Source: Bacterioplanoides pacificum
GTDB taxonomy: Bacteria > Pseudomonadota > Gammaproteobacteria > Pseudomonadales > Oceanobacteraceae
DNA length: 64,000 bases
Assembly (NCBI RefSeq): GCF_042648445.1
Contig: NZ_JBHRYB010000005.1
Location: 310,001 to 374,000, forward strand
Direction: 5' to 3'
The stretch's first letter is position 1. Every line of letters begins with the position of its first letter. The notes under the pieces are model-generated. The model ran no database searches, was not told the origin of the DNA, and worked only from the letters and a program-made list of their open reading frames with translations. Below are positions 7,010 to 15,369 of the stretch, one piece after another. Position numbers and translations under genes: made by a program.

Positions 7010-7825
7010 ATGAGCGCAGATTCTCCTTCTTTTACTTCCGGTTACCTCGATCGCTTTGGCGGTATCGGCCGCTTGTATGGCCAGCAGGGGTTGCAACGAT
7101 TATTACAGGCACACGTGTGTGTGGTGGGTATTGGTGGTGTCGGTTCCTGGGCCGCTGAAGCGCTGGCGCGTTCCGGTATCGGAGAGATCACGCTGATCGA
7201 TATGGACGATATCTGTGTCACCAACAGCAATCGTCAGATTCATGCGTTGCAGAATACGGTGGGGCAACTGAAAACCGATGCCGTGGCCGAGCGTCTGAAG
7301 GCCATTAATCCCGACATTGTGGTACACAATAAAATGGCGTTTGTGACTGCCGCGAATCAGCATGAGCTGATCCATGAGCAGCTGGATTATGTGGTCGACT
7401 GCATCGACAGTGTGAAAAATAAAGCGGCGTTAATCGCGCATTGTAAGCGCCGTAAAATCCGTATTGTTACCACCGGCGCCGCCGGCGGACAAATGGACCC
7501 GAGTCAGATTCAGATCGGTGATCTGAATAAAACCTTCAATGATCCGCTGGCGCGTAAAGTGCGTTCATTATTGCGGCGGGAATATAATTTCTCGCGTAAT
7601 CCCTCGCGTAATTATTCCGTTCCTTGTGTGTTTTCGACCGAGCAGTTGTCCTACCCGCAGGCGGATGGCAGTGTGTGTCAGACCAAGTCGTTTGCACAAG
7701 GCAGTACCCGGCTGGATTGTGCCTCTGGTTTTGGCGCGGCGACTATGGTCACCGGCACCTTTGGTTTTGTTGCGGCTGCCCGGGTGGTGGAACGCATCGC
7801 CCGGGATGCCGGCAAAAAGAGCTGA
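7010..7825 (+). CDS. tcdA: tRNA threonylcarbamoyladenosine dehydratase
   Basis: A 271-residue E1-like protein of the TcdA/CsdL (YgdL) family, which dehydrates t6A37 in tRNA to the cyclic ct6A form using ATP. Seen: the nucleotide-binding GIGGVGSWAAEALARSGIG, the acidic and Arg residues of DMDDICVTNSNRQIHAL, VDCIDSVKNKAALI, and the Cys-containing SVPCVFSTEQLSYPQ. The length matches E. coli TcdA (268). The frame also opens with GTG at 7001, but the ATG at 7010 has GAGTGG at a suitable distance. It converges on yejK with 27 bp between the stops. Confidence 0.92.
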   Translation: MSADSPSFTSGYLDRFGGIGRLYGQQGLQRLLQAHVCVVGIGGVGSWAAEALARSGIGEITLIDMDDICVTNSNRQIHALQNTVGQLKTDAVAERLKAINPDIVVHNKMAFVTAANQHELIHEQLDYVVDCIDSVKNKAALIAHCKRRKIRIVTTGAAGGQMDPSQIQIGDLNKTFNDPLARKVRSLLRREYNFSRNPSRNYSVPCVFSTEQLSYPQADGSVCQTKSFAQGSTRLDCASGFGAATMVTGTFGFVAAARVVERIARDAGKKS

Positions 7826-7852
7826 AGTTTATAAAGCGGCGACGTCGGCCGG

Positions 7853-8971
7853 TTAATTGTCGTGCTCGTTACGGGATTTCAGTTGTTTGATCAGGGATTC
7901 CGGCAAGGCATTAATCTGCAGGCGATTATTAACGCCATCAAAAATAATATCACCGTCCAGTAACGCGGCAGAAAAACTCAGGCTGATGTCTTTGTTTTTA
8001 CCACTGAAGCGAATAAAACTTTTCAGTTTTTTGCGGTCAGGAATCAGTTCCGTTTTTATGGCTTCGGCCACCTGTTCGGTAGGGGCACCTTGTTCCGCCA
8101 GCTGCTCCGGTGTTAAGGCCGGTTTGTCCGCCTGACGTTGTTTTTTCTTTTCAATAATATAATGCGAAAAATCTTCGCCCCGGGGAGACTGAGGTTTGGA
8201 TTCCATCTGGGATTCGACGTAATCGGCCAGGTCGGTAAAGTCCACCGGTTCGCCACGCTTATCCTGCTCAATGCAATAATCCACCACTCTGGCTTTATAT
8301 TCATGGCTTTGTTCCGCCGGCAGGTTCTGGCTGAATTCATCGACAATCTGCAAAAATTCTTCGGTTTCTGCCGCTGTGTCCAGAGTGTCAGTAAAGCCGA
8401 TAAATTCGGCAAACTGATTCTGTAACGGTTTATCCGCCCGGCCATAACTGAAGGTCAGGTATTTTGCTTCTTCCTGTACCAGCCAGTCGGTGAGGTTGAG
8501 CAGGGCACCAAAGCCGGTATTGGAGAAATCGATGTAATGGGTTTCCGTTAAGGTCATGTCGGCATTAATGGAAACGCTGGTTTTACGGCGCAGGTGATAC
8601 ATATACAGCCGGTCGCTGTCGGCCAGCTCTTCATAAAAAAAAGCCAGATAACCGTCGATGGCCAGCTCGCTGTTGTCCAGGCTGTTGGCAAAATACTGGC
8701 TGATGCGCCGCGTTAAGGACAAAAAGTTCTGGCGTTCACCTTTCCAGTCCTGAATCTGAGCGCGCACCAGAGTGACTTCCGGATGGAAAGCACCATAACG
8801 CTTGCCGCTGCGCTGGGTCAGAATGGCTTTTAACTGGCTGGCAGCCTGGGCATAGAAGCGCTCACTTTGTTCATCGCTGAGGTCCGCTTCCTGTTCACTG
8901 CATTGCAGTGTGGCAGCCGGTTCATTGCTTTCTTTATGGATGTGGTGGGTAACAAAGTGGCGAATGCTCAT
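7853..8971 (-). CDS. yejK: Nucleoid-associated protein YejK/NdpA
   Basis: A 372-residue protein of the YejK/NdpA (37-kDa nucleoid-associated protein) family. The start MSIRHFVTHHIHKE, a central RLYMYHLRRKTSVSI and DFSNTGFGALLNLTDWL, and a C-terminal block KLKSFIRFSGKNKDISLSFS with IIFDGVNNRLQINALP follow family members. It associates with the nucleoid in E. coli; its biochemical role is poorly defined. The length is slightly more than E. coli YejK (335), with a charged Gln/Ala insert around residues 270-300. Apt follows downstream in the opposite part of the strand order, so yejK is probably transcribed behind apt on the minus strand (42-bp gap). Confidence 0.9.
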   Translation of the reverse strand: MSIRHFVTHHIHKESNEPAATLQCSEQEADLSDEQSERFYAQAASQLKAILTQRSGKRYGAFHPEVTLVRAQIQDWKGERQNFLSLTRRISQYFANSLDNSELAIDGYLAFFYEELADSDRLYMYHLRRKTSVSINADMTLTETHYIDFSNTGFGALLNLTDWLVQEEAKYLTFSYGRADKPLQNQFAEFIGFTDTLDTAAETEEFLQIVDEFSQNLPAEQSHEYKARVVDYCIEQDKRGEPVDFTDLADYVESQMESKPQSPRGEDFSHYIIEKKKQRQADKPALTPEQLAEQGAPTEQVAEAIKTELIPDRKKLKSFIRFSGKNKDISLSFSAALLDGDIIFDGVNNRLQINALPESLIKQLKSRNEHDN

Positions 8972-9013
8972 ATCCGTTTTCCTGCGCTGGTGAAATAACG
9001 AGGGTGGTGACCC

Positions 9014-9556
9014 TCAGTGGCCGTCGAACTCACAGATGGCGTAGACATCGAAACCGGCCTGGCGCAGTTTATCACCCCCTTTCAGATCCGGCAGGTCTAT
9101 AATGGCGGCGGTTTCCACCACTTCGGCGCCGAGTTTGCGCACCAGCTCACAGGCGGCCAGCATGGTGCCACCGGTGGCGATCAGATCATCCATCACCAGT
9201 ACCCGGTCACCGGCCTTGAAAGCATCGGTGTGCAGTTCAATGGTGGCGCTGCCGTATTCCAGATCGTACTCCTGGGTGACGGTGGCAAACGGCAGTTTGC
9301 CTTTTTTACGCACCGGTACCAGGCTCAGCCCCAGTTCGTAAGCCAAAGGGGCGCCGAGAATAAAACCGCGGGCATCAATGGCGGCAATGGCATCCAGTTG
9401 CATGCCCTGATAACGATGAACAAAACTGTCGATCAGCTTACGGAATACCTGAGCATCCTGCAGCAGTGGCATGATGTCACGAAACATCACACCGGCTTCC
9501 GGCCAGTCCGGCACGGTACGAATAGCGTCTTTAATATCCTGGCTGTAACGGCTCAT
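9014..9556 (-). CDS. apt: Adenine phosphoribosyltransferase
   Basis: A 180-residue enzyme that converts adenine and PRPP to AMP in purine salvage. The PRPP-binding motif VLVMDDLIATGGT and the family signatures VPDWPEAGVMFRDIMPLLQD, AIDARGFILGAPLA and VRKKGKLPFATVTQEYDLEYG are all present, and the length equals the usual 170-185 residues. It is divergent from an NCS2 purine permease 186 bp away, so import and salvage of purine bases are adjacent. yejK lies downstream on the same strand. Confidence 0.96.
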   Translation of the reverse strand: MSRYSQDIKDAIRTVPDWPEAGVMFRDIMPLLQDAQVFRKLIDSFVHRYQGMQLDAIAAIDARGFILGAPLAYELGLSLVPVRKKGKLPFATVTQEYDLEYGSATIELHTDAFKAGDRVLVMDDLIATGGTMLAACELVRKLGAEVVETAAIIDLPDLKGGDKLRQAGFDVYAICEFDGH

Positions 9557-9669
9557 AAAGGCTCCGGGGGGCAGACAAAGCGGCGTATTCTAACTGACCA
9601 TCTGCCTGTCGTCTGCCTGCAATTCTGTAACAAGTGCTGCCAAAGTGGTCAGGTTTTTAGTATCAGTAC

Positions 9670-9697
9670 TTGGTCGCAGCCACGGCTTGCGTATAAT
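9670..9697 (+). promoter_or_regulatory. Sigma70-like promoter of the NCS2 permease
   Basis: TTGGTC (9670-9675) and a perfect TATAAT (9692-9697) are separated by 16 bp. The predicted transcript starts near 9704 and leaves a leader of about 40 nt before the ATG at 9743. Confidence 0.6.
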
Positions 9698-9742
9698 CGG
9701 CGCCTTTCTAACGCCTTAAACGCCTCTAAAAGAGTACCCGAG

Positions 9743-11035
9743 ATGCTTGAGAAACTGTTTCAGCTCAATCGCTTTGGCACCCGTGTCAAAACTGAAATCC
9801 TGGCCGGAGTGACAACTTACCTCACCATGGCTTACATCATATTTGTGAATCCGGCGATGCTGGCGGATGCCGGTATGGACCATGGTGCGGTGTTTGTCGC
9901 TACCTGTGTCGCCGCTGCGATTGGCTGTTTTATTATGGGGTTGTGGGCCAATTTGCCGGTGGCGCTGGCGCCGGGTATGGGGCTGAACGCCTTTTTTACC
10001 TATGGCGTGGTGCTGGGCATGGGTTACAGCTGGCAGACGGCGCTGGGTGCAGTGTTTTTTTCCGGCCTGATTTTTATTGCGCTGAGTTTGTTTCAGGTGC
10101 GGGAGTGGATTATTAATGCCATTCCGGTGACGCTGAAAAAAGCCATTGCTGCTGGTATTGGTGCCTTTCTGGCGTTAATTGCGCTGAAAAATGCCGGCAT
10201 TGTTGTGGATCATCCGGCCACTCTGGTCAGCCTGGGGGATCTGGGTGAGTTTGGTCCGGGCATGGCGCTGGTGGGCTTTTTTCTGATCATTGCATTGGTG
10301 CAGCGTCAGGTTCCCGGTGCTGTAATGCTGTCGATTTTCAGCGTTACTGTGATTGGTTTGTTAGCGGGTCAGATCGATTACACCGGTGTGGTGTCGGCAC
10401 CGCCGTCACTGGCACCCACGCTGATGCAGCTGGATATCGCCGCGGCCTTTGATGTCGCTATGCTGAGTGTGATTTTTGCGTTTCTGTTTGTCGATCTGTT
10501 TGATACTTCCGGTACGCTGATTGCGGTGACACAACGAGCCGGACTGGCGGAAAAAGATGGCAAGGTGCCGCGTCTGGGTCGTGCCTTACTGGCCGACAGC
10601 TCGGCGACGGTTGCCGGTGCCGCGTTGGGGACTTCCACCACCACCAGCTATATTGAGTCGGCCGCGGGTGTGGCAGCCGGTGGCCGCACCGGTTTAACCG
10701 CTGTGACGGTGGGGGTGTTGTTTTTATTGAGTATTTTCCTGGCACCGCTGGCGGGCATGATTCCGGACTACGCCACAGCCGGAGCGATTTTTTATGTCTC
10801 AGTGCTGATGATGTTCACTCTGAAAGAAGTCGAATGGGAAGACCTGACAGAAGCGGCTCCGGTTGCGGTGGTGCTGCTGATGACCCCACTGACGTTTTCT
10901 ATCGCCCATGGTGTGACGCTGGGTTTTATCACCTATGCCGGTGCCAAGTTGCTGGGTGGCAAAGCTCATGAGCTGAACGCCAGTGTGCTGATTATTGCGG
11001 CACTGTTGCTGGCCAAACTGATATTTGTTGGCTGA
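9743..11035 (+). CDS. NCS2-family purine permease (AzgA/PbuG type)
   Basis: A 430-residue polytopic inner-membrane transporter. The start MLEKLFQLNRFGTRVKTEIL and the motifs ILAGVTTYLTMAYIIFVNP, ALAPGMGLNAFFTYGVV, ATAGAIFYVSVLMM and TSTTTSYIESAAGVAAGGRT are those of the AzgA/GhxP/PbuG group, which imports adenine, guanine or hypoxanthine by proton symport. The frame is open upstream to 9017 through antisense apt, but homology, the promoter at 9670-9697 and the hydrophobic profile fix the start at 9743. The position divergent from apt supports a purine-base substrate; which base is not decided by sequence reading. Confidence 0.93.
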   Translation: MLEKLFQLNRFGTRVKTEILAGVTTYLTMAYIIFVNPAMLADAGMDHGAVFVATCVAAAIGCFIMGLWANLPVALAPGMGLNAFFTYGVVLGMGYSWQTALGAVFFSGLIFIALSLFQVREWIINAIPVTLKKAIAAGIGAFLALIALKNAGIVVDHPATLVSLGDLGEFGPGMALVGFFLIIALVQRQVPGAVMLSIFSVTVIGLLAGQIDYTGVVSAPPSLAPTLMQLDIAAAFDVAMLSVIFAFLFVDLFDTSGTLIAVTQRAGLAEKDGKVPRLGRALLADSSATVAGAALGTSTTTSYIESAAGVAAGGRTGLTAVTVGVLFLLSIFLAPLAGMIPDYATAGAIFYVSVLMMFTLKEVEWEDLTEAAPVAVVLLMTPLTFSIAHGVTLGFITYAGAKLLGGKAHELNASVLIIAALLLAKLIFVG

Positions 11036-11067
11036 TCGTCGTTTTCTGAGGTCATCGCCGCTGATAC

Positions 11068-11098
11068 CCCTGACGGGAATGCCCGTCAGAGGTTTTTT
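11068..11098 (+). terminator. Rho-independent terminator after the purine permease
   Basis: CTGACGGG (11070-11077) and CCCGTCAG (11082-11089) form a perfect 8-bp stem with an AATG loop, followed by AGG and six T (11093-11098). Confidence 0.85.
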
Positions 11099-11137
11099 AT
11101 GCTTGTTCACACGGTTTACGCGTAATACAGTGCGGGT

Positions 11138-11239
11138 ATGAAATGGATAACTTTATTAATAGTCTTTAGTGTGATGGTGGCCTTTGGAGTCTGGTATGAA
11201 AACGATGACAGCGTTTCGATCAACGCCTATATCAACTGA
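11138..11239 (+). CDS. 33-residue single-helix membrane protein
   Basis: A very short ORF starting at the ATG at 11138: a hydrophobic helix (MKWITLLIVFSVMVAFGVWY) followed by a polar tail with three acidic residues, stop TGA at 11237-11239. Its stop overlaps the ATG of the next membrane protein gene by one base (TGATG), which suggests translational coupling and makes real expression plausible. A weak GCGGG lies just upstream of the start. No family recognised; it could be a small partner or assembly subunit of the downstream protein. Confidence 0.5.
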   Translation: MKWITLLIVFSVMVAFGVWYENDDSVSINAYIN

Positions 11240-11613
11240 TGGCCGGGTATAAGATGGTTCGCCTGATGGCCTGGCTGGCGTTGTGGCTGCATTTGCTGGC
11301 GGTTGTGGTACTGGGCGCTCTGATTGCGATGAGCAGCGATGGTAATGCGGTGATGGGCTGGCTGTTATTTATCGGCGTTGATTTTCCGGTCAGCCTGGGT
11401 CTGGTCGGGCTGAGTTATCTGATTGATGGCACTGCCTGGCTCAGCCCGCTGGATGCCAGTGGCCAATATTCGATCTGGCGCGATATTAATAATTTCTGGT
11501 TGCCCGCCTTATACAACGGCCTGGTCGGCAGTGTCTGGTGGTATTGGCTGGTGCGGTTATCGGGAAATCTGTTGCTGCGTTGTCTGCACTATTGGAAAAA
11601 TCGTCAATCCTGA
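11239..11613 (+). CDS. Hypothetical 124-aa membrane protein
   Basis: About three hydrophobic segments (near residues 8-30, 38-60 and 85-108) with aromatic-rich ends (WWYWLVRLSGNLLLR). No signal peptide and no motif I recognise. The start codon overlaps the stop of the 33-residue ORF upstream. Probably an inner-membrane protein; function unknown. Confidence 0.65.
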   Translation: MAGYKMVRLMAWLALWLHLLAVVVLGALIAMSSDGNAVMGWLLFIGVDFPVSLGLVGLSYLIDGTAWLSPLDASGQYSIWRDINNFWLPALYNGLVGSVWWYWLVRLSGNLLLRCLHYWKNRQS

Positions 11614-11724
11614 TCAGACCCGGGTGTTGTCTGCCACGGTTTATGACGTTTATAGCCCTGTCCTGTTAGTGCGGCGCAACATATAATCAGCCTTATCAAT
11701 ATTACTTCGAAAGGATTCGAACCT

Positions 11725-11910
11725 ATGATGACTGCCAGCATGTTTGGCGAATTGCTGAATACCTTCTGGTGGATGTTTCCCGTTCCTTTGGTGATTACCA
11801 TTATGACCACGCCCTGGTTCCGTGATGTCAGCCTGCGACTGCTGGCGAAACTCTCCGGGCAAACCCGGGACGTGGTTGCTGATAACAAACAAGAAAAAGG
11901 CGGCTGTTAG
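11725..11910 (+). CDS. Small 61-aa membrane-associated protein
   Basis: A 61-residue protein with one hydrophobic helix (FGELLNTFWWMFPVPLVITI) and a charged tail ending in QEKGGC. It has its own expression signals: TATAAT at 11682-11687 and AAAGGA about 10 bases before the ATG. These make it likelier to be real than other ORFs of this size. The end of the gene overlaps the first copy of an 18-bp direct repeat. No family recognised. Confidence 0.55.
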   Translation: MMTASMFGELLNTFWWMFPVPLVITIMTTPWFRDVSLRLLAKLSGQTRDVVADNKQEKGGC

Positions 11911-12002
11911 GCCGCTCAGACTGCTGACAAAGTCCAGCAGCCTCTTTCATTGCAGGTGAAATCCCCACTAGTAACTCAAAATAAGCAGAGTTTTACCTTG
12001 GT

Positions 12003-12026
12003 ATCTCCACCCAAAGGGGTGGAGAT
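12003..12026. repeat. Perfect 10-bp inverted repeat
   Basis: ATCTCCACCC (12003-12012), loop AAAG, GGGTGGAGAT (12017-12026). It is not followed by a T-run on either strand. Confidence 0.75.
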
Positions 12027-12041
12027 GTAAGTTTAGGAACT

Positions 12042-12068
12042 ATTTCCCCACCCTTCGGGTGGGGAAAT
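12042..12068. repeat. Perfect 12-bp inverted repeat
   Basis: ATTTCCCCACCC (12042-12053), loop TTC, GGGTGGGGAAAT (12057-12068). The inner CCACCC/GGGTGG part is the same as in the hairpin at 12003-12026. Confidence 0.75.
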
Positions 12069-12132
12069 TAGCAGGATTTAAATAATAGGGGTTTTTCATC
12101 AAGCTGGGCGGCTGTTAGGCCGCTGCTTCTGC

Positions 12133-14007
12133 TCAGACGTTAAACTTCTGTACGATGTCCTGTAATTCATTGCCCAGGGTTGCCAGCTCCTGACTGGCCA
12201 GTGCCGCCTGACCCGCCTGTTCACCACAAATGGTCGCCAGATCATTAATCCGGACAACATTGCGGTTAATTTCTTCCGATGCCAGACCCTGTTCCTTCGA
12301 TGCCGTCGCGACCTGGACGTTCATGTCGTTAATGCTGGAGATATTGGCGTAAATGGAATCGAGGATTTCCGCCGATTCACTGACCCGTTCAATACCGGTT
12401 TGAGCACGCTCGCGCGAGCGGTTGACGGTTTCCACCACATCCTGAGTGCCACGCTGAAAACGTTCGATATTATCGCGGATGGATTCGGTTGATTCCTGTG
12501 TGCGGCTTGCCAGGGTGCGTACTTCGTCGGCGACCACGGCAAACCCGCGCCCCTGTTCTCCGGCGCGGGCGGCTTCAATGGCGGCGTTCAGTGCCAACAG
12601 GTTGGTCTGTTCGGCAATGGCACTAATGGTTGCCAGAATTTCGCCAATGCTTTCGCTGTTCTTCTGCAGTTCGCCGATGGCCTGTGTGGCACCGTGAATT
12701 TCTTCGTTAACCCGTTCTATTTCGTTGCGGGCGGTATCGGTTACGTCTTTGCCCTGGCCAATCTGTTGGCTGATTTCAGTCACCGCACTGGCGGCGTTGC
12801 CGGCGTTATCGGCAATGCTGCTGATGGTGCTGGTCATCTGGTTGATGGCCACCATGGCCTGTTCAATTTCCTGCTGTTGTTGCTGGCTGGCGTCACCGAC
12901 CTCGCGGGTAATACTGGACATTTCTTCTGAGGCCTGGGCCACCTGAATTGAGCCGCCCTGGACCTGGTTTACGGTTGCACGCAGTGTGGCAATCAGTTTG
13001 TCGAACGACGCCGACAATACGCCGACTTCATCATGGGTGGTATGGCCGACCTGGCGGGTCAGGTCGAGGTCGTCAGCAATTCGGGCAATTTCGCCGGTAA
13101 TGATTTCTACCGGGCGGTAAATTGCGCGTGACACAAACACCATCAGCAGCGAAATCACTGTAAAAATCACCACAATTAACGCAGTCAGGGTTGTGTATAC
13201 CTGTTGCCGCAGAGCGTCGGTTTGTTGTTCCAGAGAATCCTTGAGGGCCAGCAGTTCTTCGTCGGTGGCATGAATGGCCTGGCGTAAGTCACCCGACAGC
13301 CCAGCAGTTTTTTCCAGACCAATGGTTTTTTCTTTATTAGTCAGTGCCAGAAAATCACGCTGGTACTGGCTCAGTTTCTGTAAAATCTGTGGCTCGTCCG
13401 ACAGGTACAGGGTGGCGAGCGCGGTTTTAAAACGGTCGATATTGGCATTAAATTTATCGATGTATTTCGGATCACGGCGTAACATAAAATCTTTCTCGTT
13501 ACGGCGTAACATCAACATGTGGTACAGCAGTTCATAGGCACCGACATCGTTGGCCAGTTGTTCAATGTCGTGCACTGAGCTGCGCAATGCGCCGTACAGG
13601 CCACTTTTCGGATCCAGTCCGATTTCCGTCTGAGTGGTGGCCAGTGTTAAGAAACTTGTCTGATAGGCGTTGACCAGCGATTTCAGTGACTTGATGTGGG
13701 AGTCGTCCAGCCCGGCGTTTTTCAGGTTGCTTGCCGTCGACTGTGCCAGCTGGTCGAACGTCGCTTTAGCGCTACTGAATTTTTCCAGATAACGAGGGTC
13801 TTTGCGGGACAGAAAGTCCTTTTCGTGTTTTCGCAGCTCAAGGATTTGGGTTTCGATGGTCGCTCGCTGCTGCTGTATCTGATTCAGATTATCGATATTG
13901 CCAAAGCCGCTGATACTGACCAGGGTGATCAGTAACAGGCCAATGATGACCAATAGCAGGATAATCAGGTGTTTGTATTTAATGCTGAGGTTCTGAAACC
14001 AGGCCAT
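12133..14007 (-). CDS. Methyl-accepting chemotaxis protein with HBM sensor domain
   Basis: A 624-residue chemoreceptor. Transmembrane helix 1 (about 12-33), a periplasmic helical bimodular (HBM) domain (about 40-275) with two repeats of the type LRKHEKDFLSRKDPRYLEKF and LRRNEKDFMLRRDPKYIDKF, transmembrane helix 2 (about 283-305), HAMP, then the signalling domain with the conserved hairpin tip containing LLALNAAIEAARAGEQGRGF and VVADEVRTLA. HBM receptors include McpS-type sensors of organic acids; the ligand here is not known. It ends in KFNV without a CheR-binding pentapeptide. It is divergent from the glutathione peroxidase-like gene; no other chemotaxis genes are near. Confidence 0.95.
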   Translation of the reverse strand: MAWFQNLSIKYKHLIILLLVIIGLLLITLVSISGFGNIDNLNQIQQQRATIETQILELRKHEKDFLSRKDPRYLEKFSSAKATFDQLAQSTASNLKNAGLDDSHIKSLKSLVNAYQTSFLTLATTQTEIGLDPKSGLYGALRSSVHDIEQLANDVGAYELLYHMLMLRRNEKDFMLRRDPKYIDKFNANIDRFKTALATLYLSDEPQILQKLSQYQRDFLALTNKEKTIGLEKTAGLSGDLRQAIHATDEELLALKDSLEQQTDALRQQVYTTLTALIVVIFTVISLLMVFVSRAIYRPVEIITGEIARIADDLDLTRQVGHTTHDEVGVLSASFDKLIATLRATVNQVQGGSIQVAQASEEMSSITREVGDASQQQQQEIEQAMVAINQMTSTISSIADNAGNAASAVTEISQQIGQGKDVTDTARNEIERVNEEIHGATQAIGELQKNSESIGEILATISAIAEQTNLLALNAAIEAARAGEQGRGFAVVADEVRTLASRTQESTESIRDNIERFQRGTQDVVETVNRSRERAQTGIERVSESAEILDSIYANISSINDMNVQVATASKEQGLASEEINRNVVRINDLATICGEQAGQAALASQELATLGNELQDIVQKFNV

Positions 14008-14151
14008 AGTGAGCTGCTCTTAAAGGTACGGTTGTCTTTAAGGCTAGTAAAAAAAACAGCGATTGCCCGGAATTGACCCGGAATCCGGGCTGGCGAAACG
14101 GATACGATCTGTATAATGTATGTATAACTAATTTACGAGCCGAGGGCACTG

Positions 14152-14709
14152 ATGAAATCACTTAAACAACCGCTGGTTTTGTGGCTGCTGTTGCCATTGT
14201 TGCTGATAACGACAAGGCCGCTGCAGGCCGGGGAAGATTGTCCGGCGCTGTTCCGCCACACCATGAAACAGCTGCACAGCAGCCAGATGCTGAATTTGTG
14301 CGAGGTAACTGCTGGCCAGCCGGTGTTGTTGGTGAATACCGCCAGCCATTGTGGGTTTACTGACCAGTTTGCTGACCTGGAAGCCATTCATCAGAAATAC
14401 AAAGACAGCGGCCTGGTGGTACTGGGCGTGTCGTCTGATTCGTTCGATCAGGAAGATGAAGACGAAGGCAAGGCGGCAGAAATCTGTTTTAAAAACTTTG
14501 GTGTGACCTTCACCATGTTGTCGACGGTGGCGGTCCGGGGTGAGGATGCTCATCCGCTGTTTCAGGAAATCGCCCGGCAAGACACCGCACCAAAATGGAA
14601 TTTTTACAAATACCTGATTGATCCGGCGGGTAAGGTGGTGAGTTCGAATTCCAGTTTTACCTTGCCGGACGATGACGATATCGAAGCCTTACTGGCGACT
14701 GCCCGCTGA
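14152..14709 (+). CDS. Exported glutathione-peroxidase-fold thiol peroxidase
   Basis: A 185-residue protein with an N-terminal signal peptide (WLLLPLLLITTRPLQAGED) and a GPx-family thioredoxin fold. The peroxidatic Cys67 lies in VNTASHCGFTDQFADLE, and the Trp/Asn motif is present (KWNFYKYLID). The stretch that normally reads FPCNQFG, which supplies a catalytic Gln, reads VSSDSFDQ here, so the Gln of the tetrad appears replaced by Ser or shifted. An acidic segment (EDEDEGKA) follows. It probably reduces peroxides in the periplasm with a thioredoxin- or DsbD-like donor; that is inference. TATAAT at 14112-14117 is a likely -10. Confidence 0.87.
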   Translation: MKSLKQPLVLWLLLPLLLITTRPLQAGEDCPALFRHTMKQLHSSQMLNLCEVTAGQPVLLVNTASHCGFTDQFADLEAIHQKYKDSGLVVLGVSSDSFDQEDEDEGKAAEICFKNFGVTFTMLSTVAVRGEDAHPLFQEIARQDTAPKWNFYKYLIDPAGKVVSSNSSFTLPDDDDIEALLATAR

Positions 14710-14744
14710 TACCGGCGGCAGCTACTCCGTTGCCGGCAGTAATA

Positions 14745-15194
14745 TCAGCTGTCGGCAGCAGCATCATCAGCAACAACAAAGGCCTCGGCAAATTCAACCG
14801 GCATACGCGCCGGCTTGCCGCGGCTGAGGCGAATGCACACCCATTGGGTCTGGCCGCGCACCAGAGTGACACCGTCGCTGGCTCGTTTCAGTTCGTAGGC
14901 CCGGGTCATGGTCAGCTTTTTATCGTTTTGTTCTATCCAGGTGGCGGCAATGATGTCGTCGCCTTTGAGTGCCGGTACCTGGTAATCAATTTCAGTACGG
15001 CGTGCCACCCAGGCGTAATCCAGCTGTTGCCAGCGACTGAACGGTAGTCCTGCTGCCTCGCAATGTGACCAGGCGACATTTTCCATCCATTTCGGGTATT
15101 CACAGTTATTGGCGTGGCCCAGGACATCGATGTGTTTGTCTTCCACGCTGAAACGAATGGTGTGGGCCGGGGTCTTGTGCCACTGATAGTGCAT
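14745..15194 (-). CDS. Hotdog-fold acyl-CoA thioesterase (4HBT family)
   Basis: A 149-residue hotdog protein. The active-site signature HIDVLGHANNCEYPKWMENV (Asp of DxxGHxNNxxY) identifies the YbgC/4-hydroxybenzoyl-CoA thioesterase group, and the central IDYQVPALKGDDIIAATWIE is typical of it. It would hydrolyse acyl-CoA thioesters in the cytosol; the chain or ring specificity cannot be told. It is convergent with the peroxidase gene (36 bp between stops) and divergent from the helicase. The start at 15194 has AGGAG about 5 bases upstream on the minus strand. Confidence 0.87.
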   Translation of the reverse strand: MHYQWHKTPAHTIRFSVEDKHIDVLGHANNCEYPKWMENVAWSHCEAAGLPFSRWQQLDYAWVARRTEIDYQVPALKGDDIIAATWIEQNDKKLTMTRAYELKRASDGVTLVRGQTQWVCIRLSRGKPARMPVEFAEAFVVADDAAADS

Positions 15195-15369
15195 GATAAC
15201 TCCTGAATACCGGGCGATAGTGCGCTCAGAGCATGGCTGGCTGGTCAGGTGAGTGCAAGCAAAACACTGTTAACGGAGAGCATATTAATAGCCAGGCACC
15301 CGGCAGCACTGCTTCGCTGGCGACCTTATGGTAGTCTGCGCCGCTGTATTATGCTTTCCGGGCTGGCTT

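Larger units (their letters stand above)
11899..12124. repeat. Paired-hairpin element flanked by an 18-bp direct repeat
   Basis: GGCGGCTGTTAGGCCGCT occurs exactly twice, at 11899-11916 and 12107-12124, bracketing about 190 bp with no ORF. Each copy can fold (GCGGC with GCCGC). Inside lie two further hairpins with perfect stems of 10 and 12 bp that share CCACCC/GGGTGG. The arrangement resembles a small non-autonomous palindromic element or a duplicated terminator; see findings. No transposase is nearby. Confidence 0.5.

Noticed and set aside
9017..9742. Upstream extension of the purine permease frame, 242 codons open through antisense apt
   Set aside because: The permease homology, hydrophobic start and promoter (9670-9697) begin at 9743. 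The opposite strand is a complete apt gene.
14102..14130. LexA-like site in the MCP-GPx gap (CTGTATAAT...)
   Set aside because: Lacks the second half CAG at the required spacing; TATAAT is better read as a -10.
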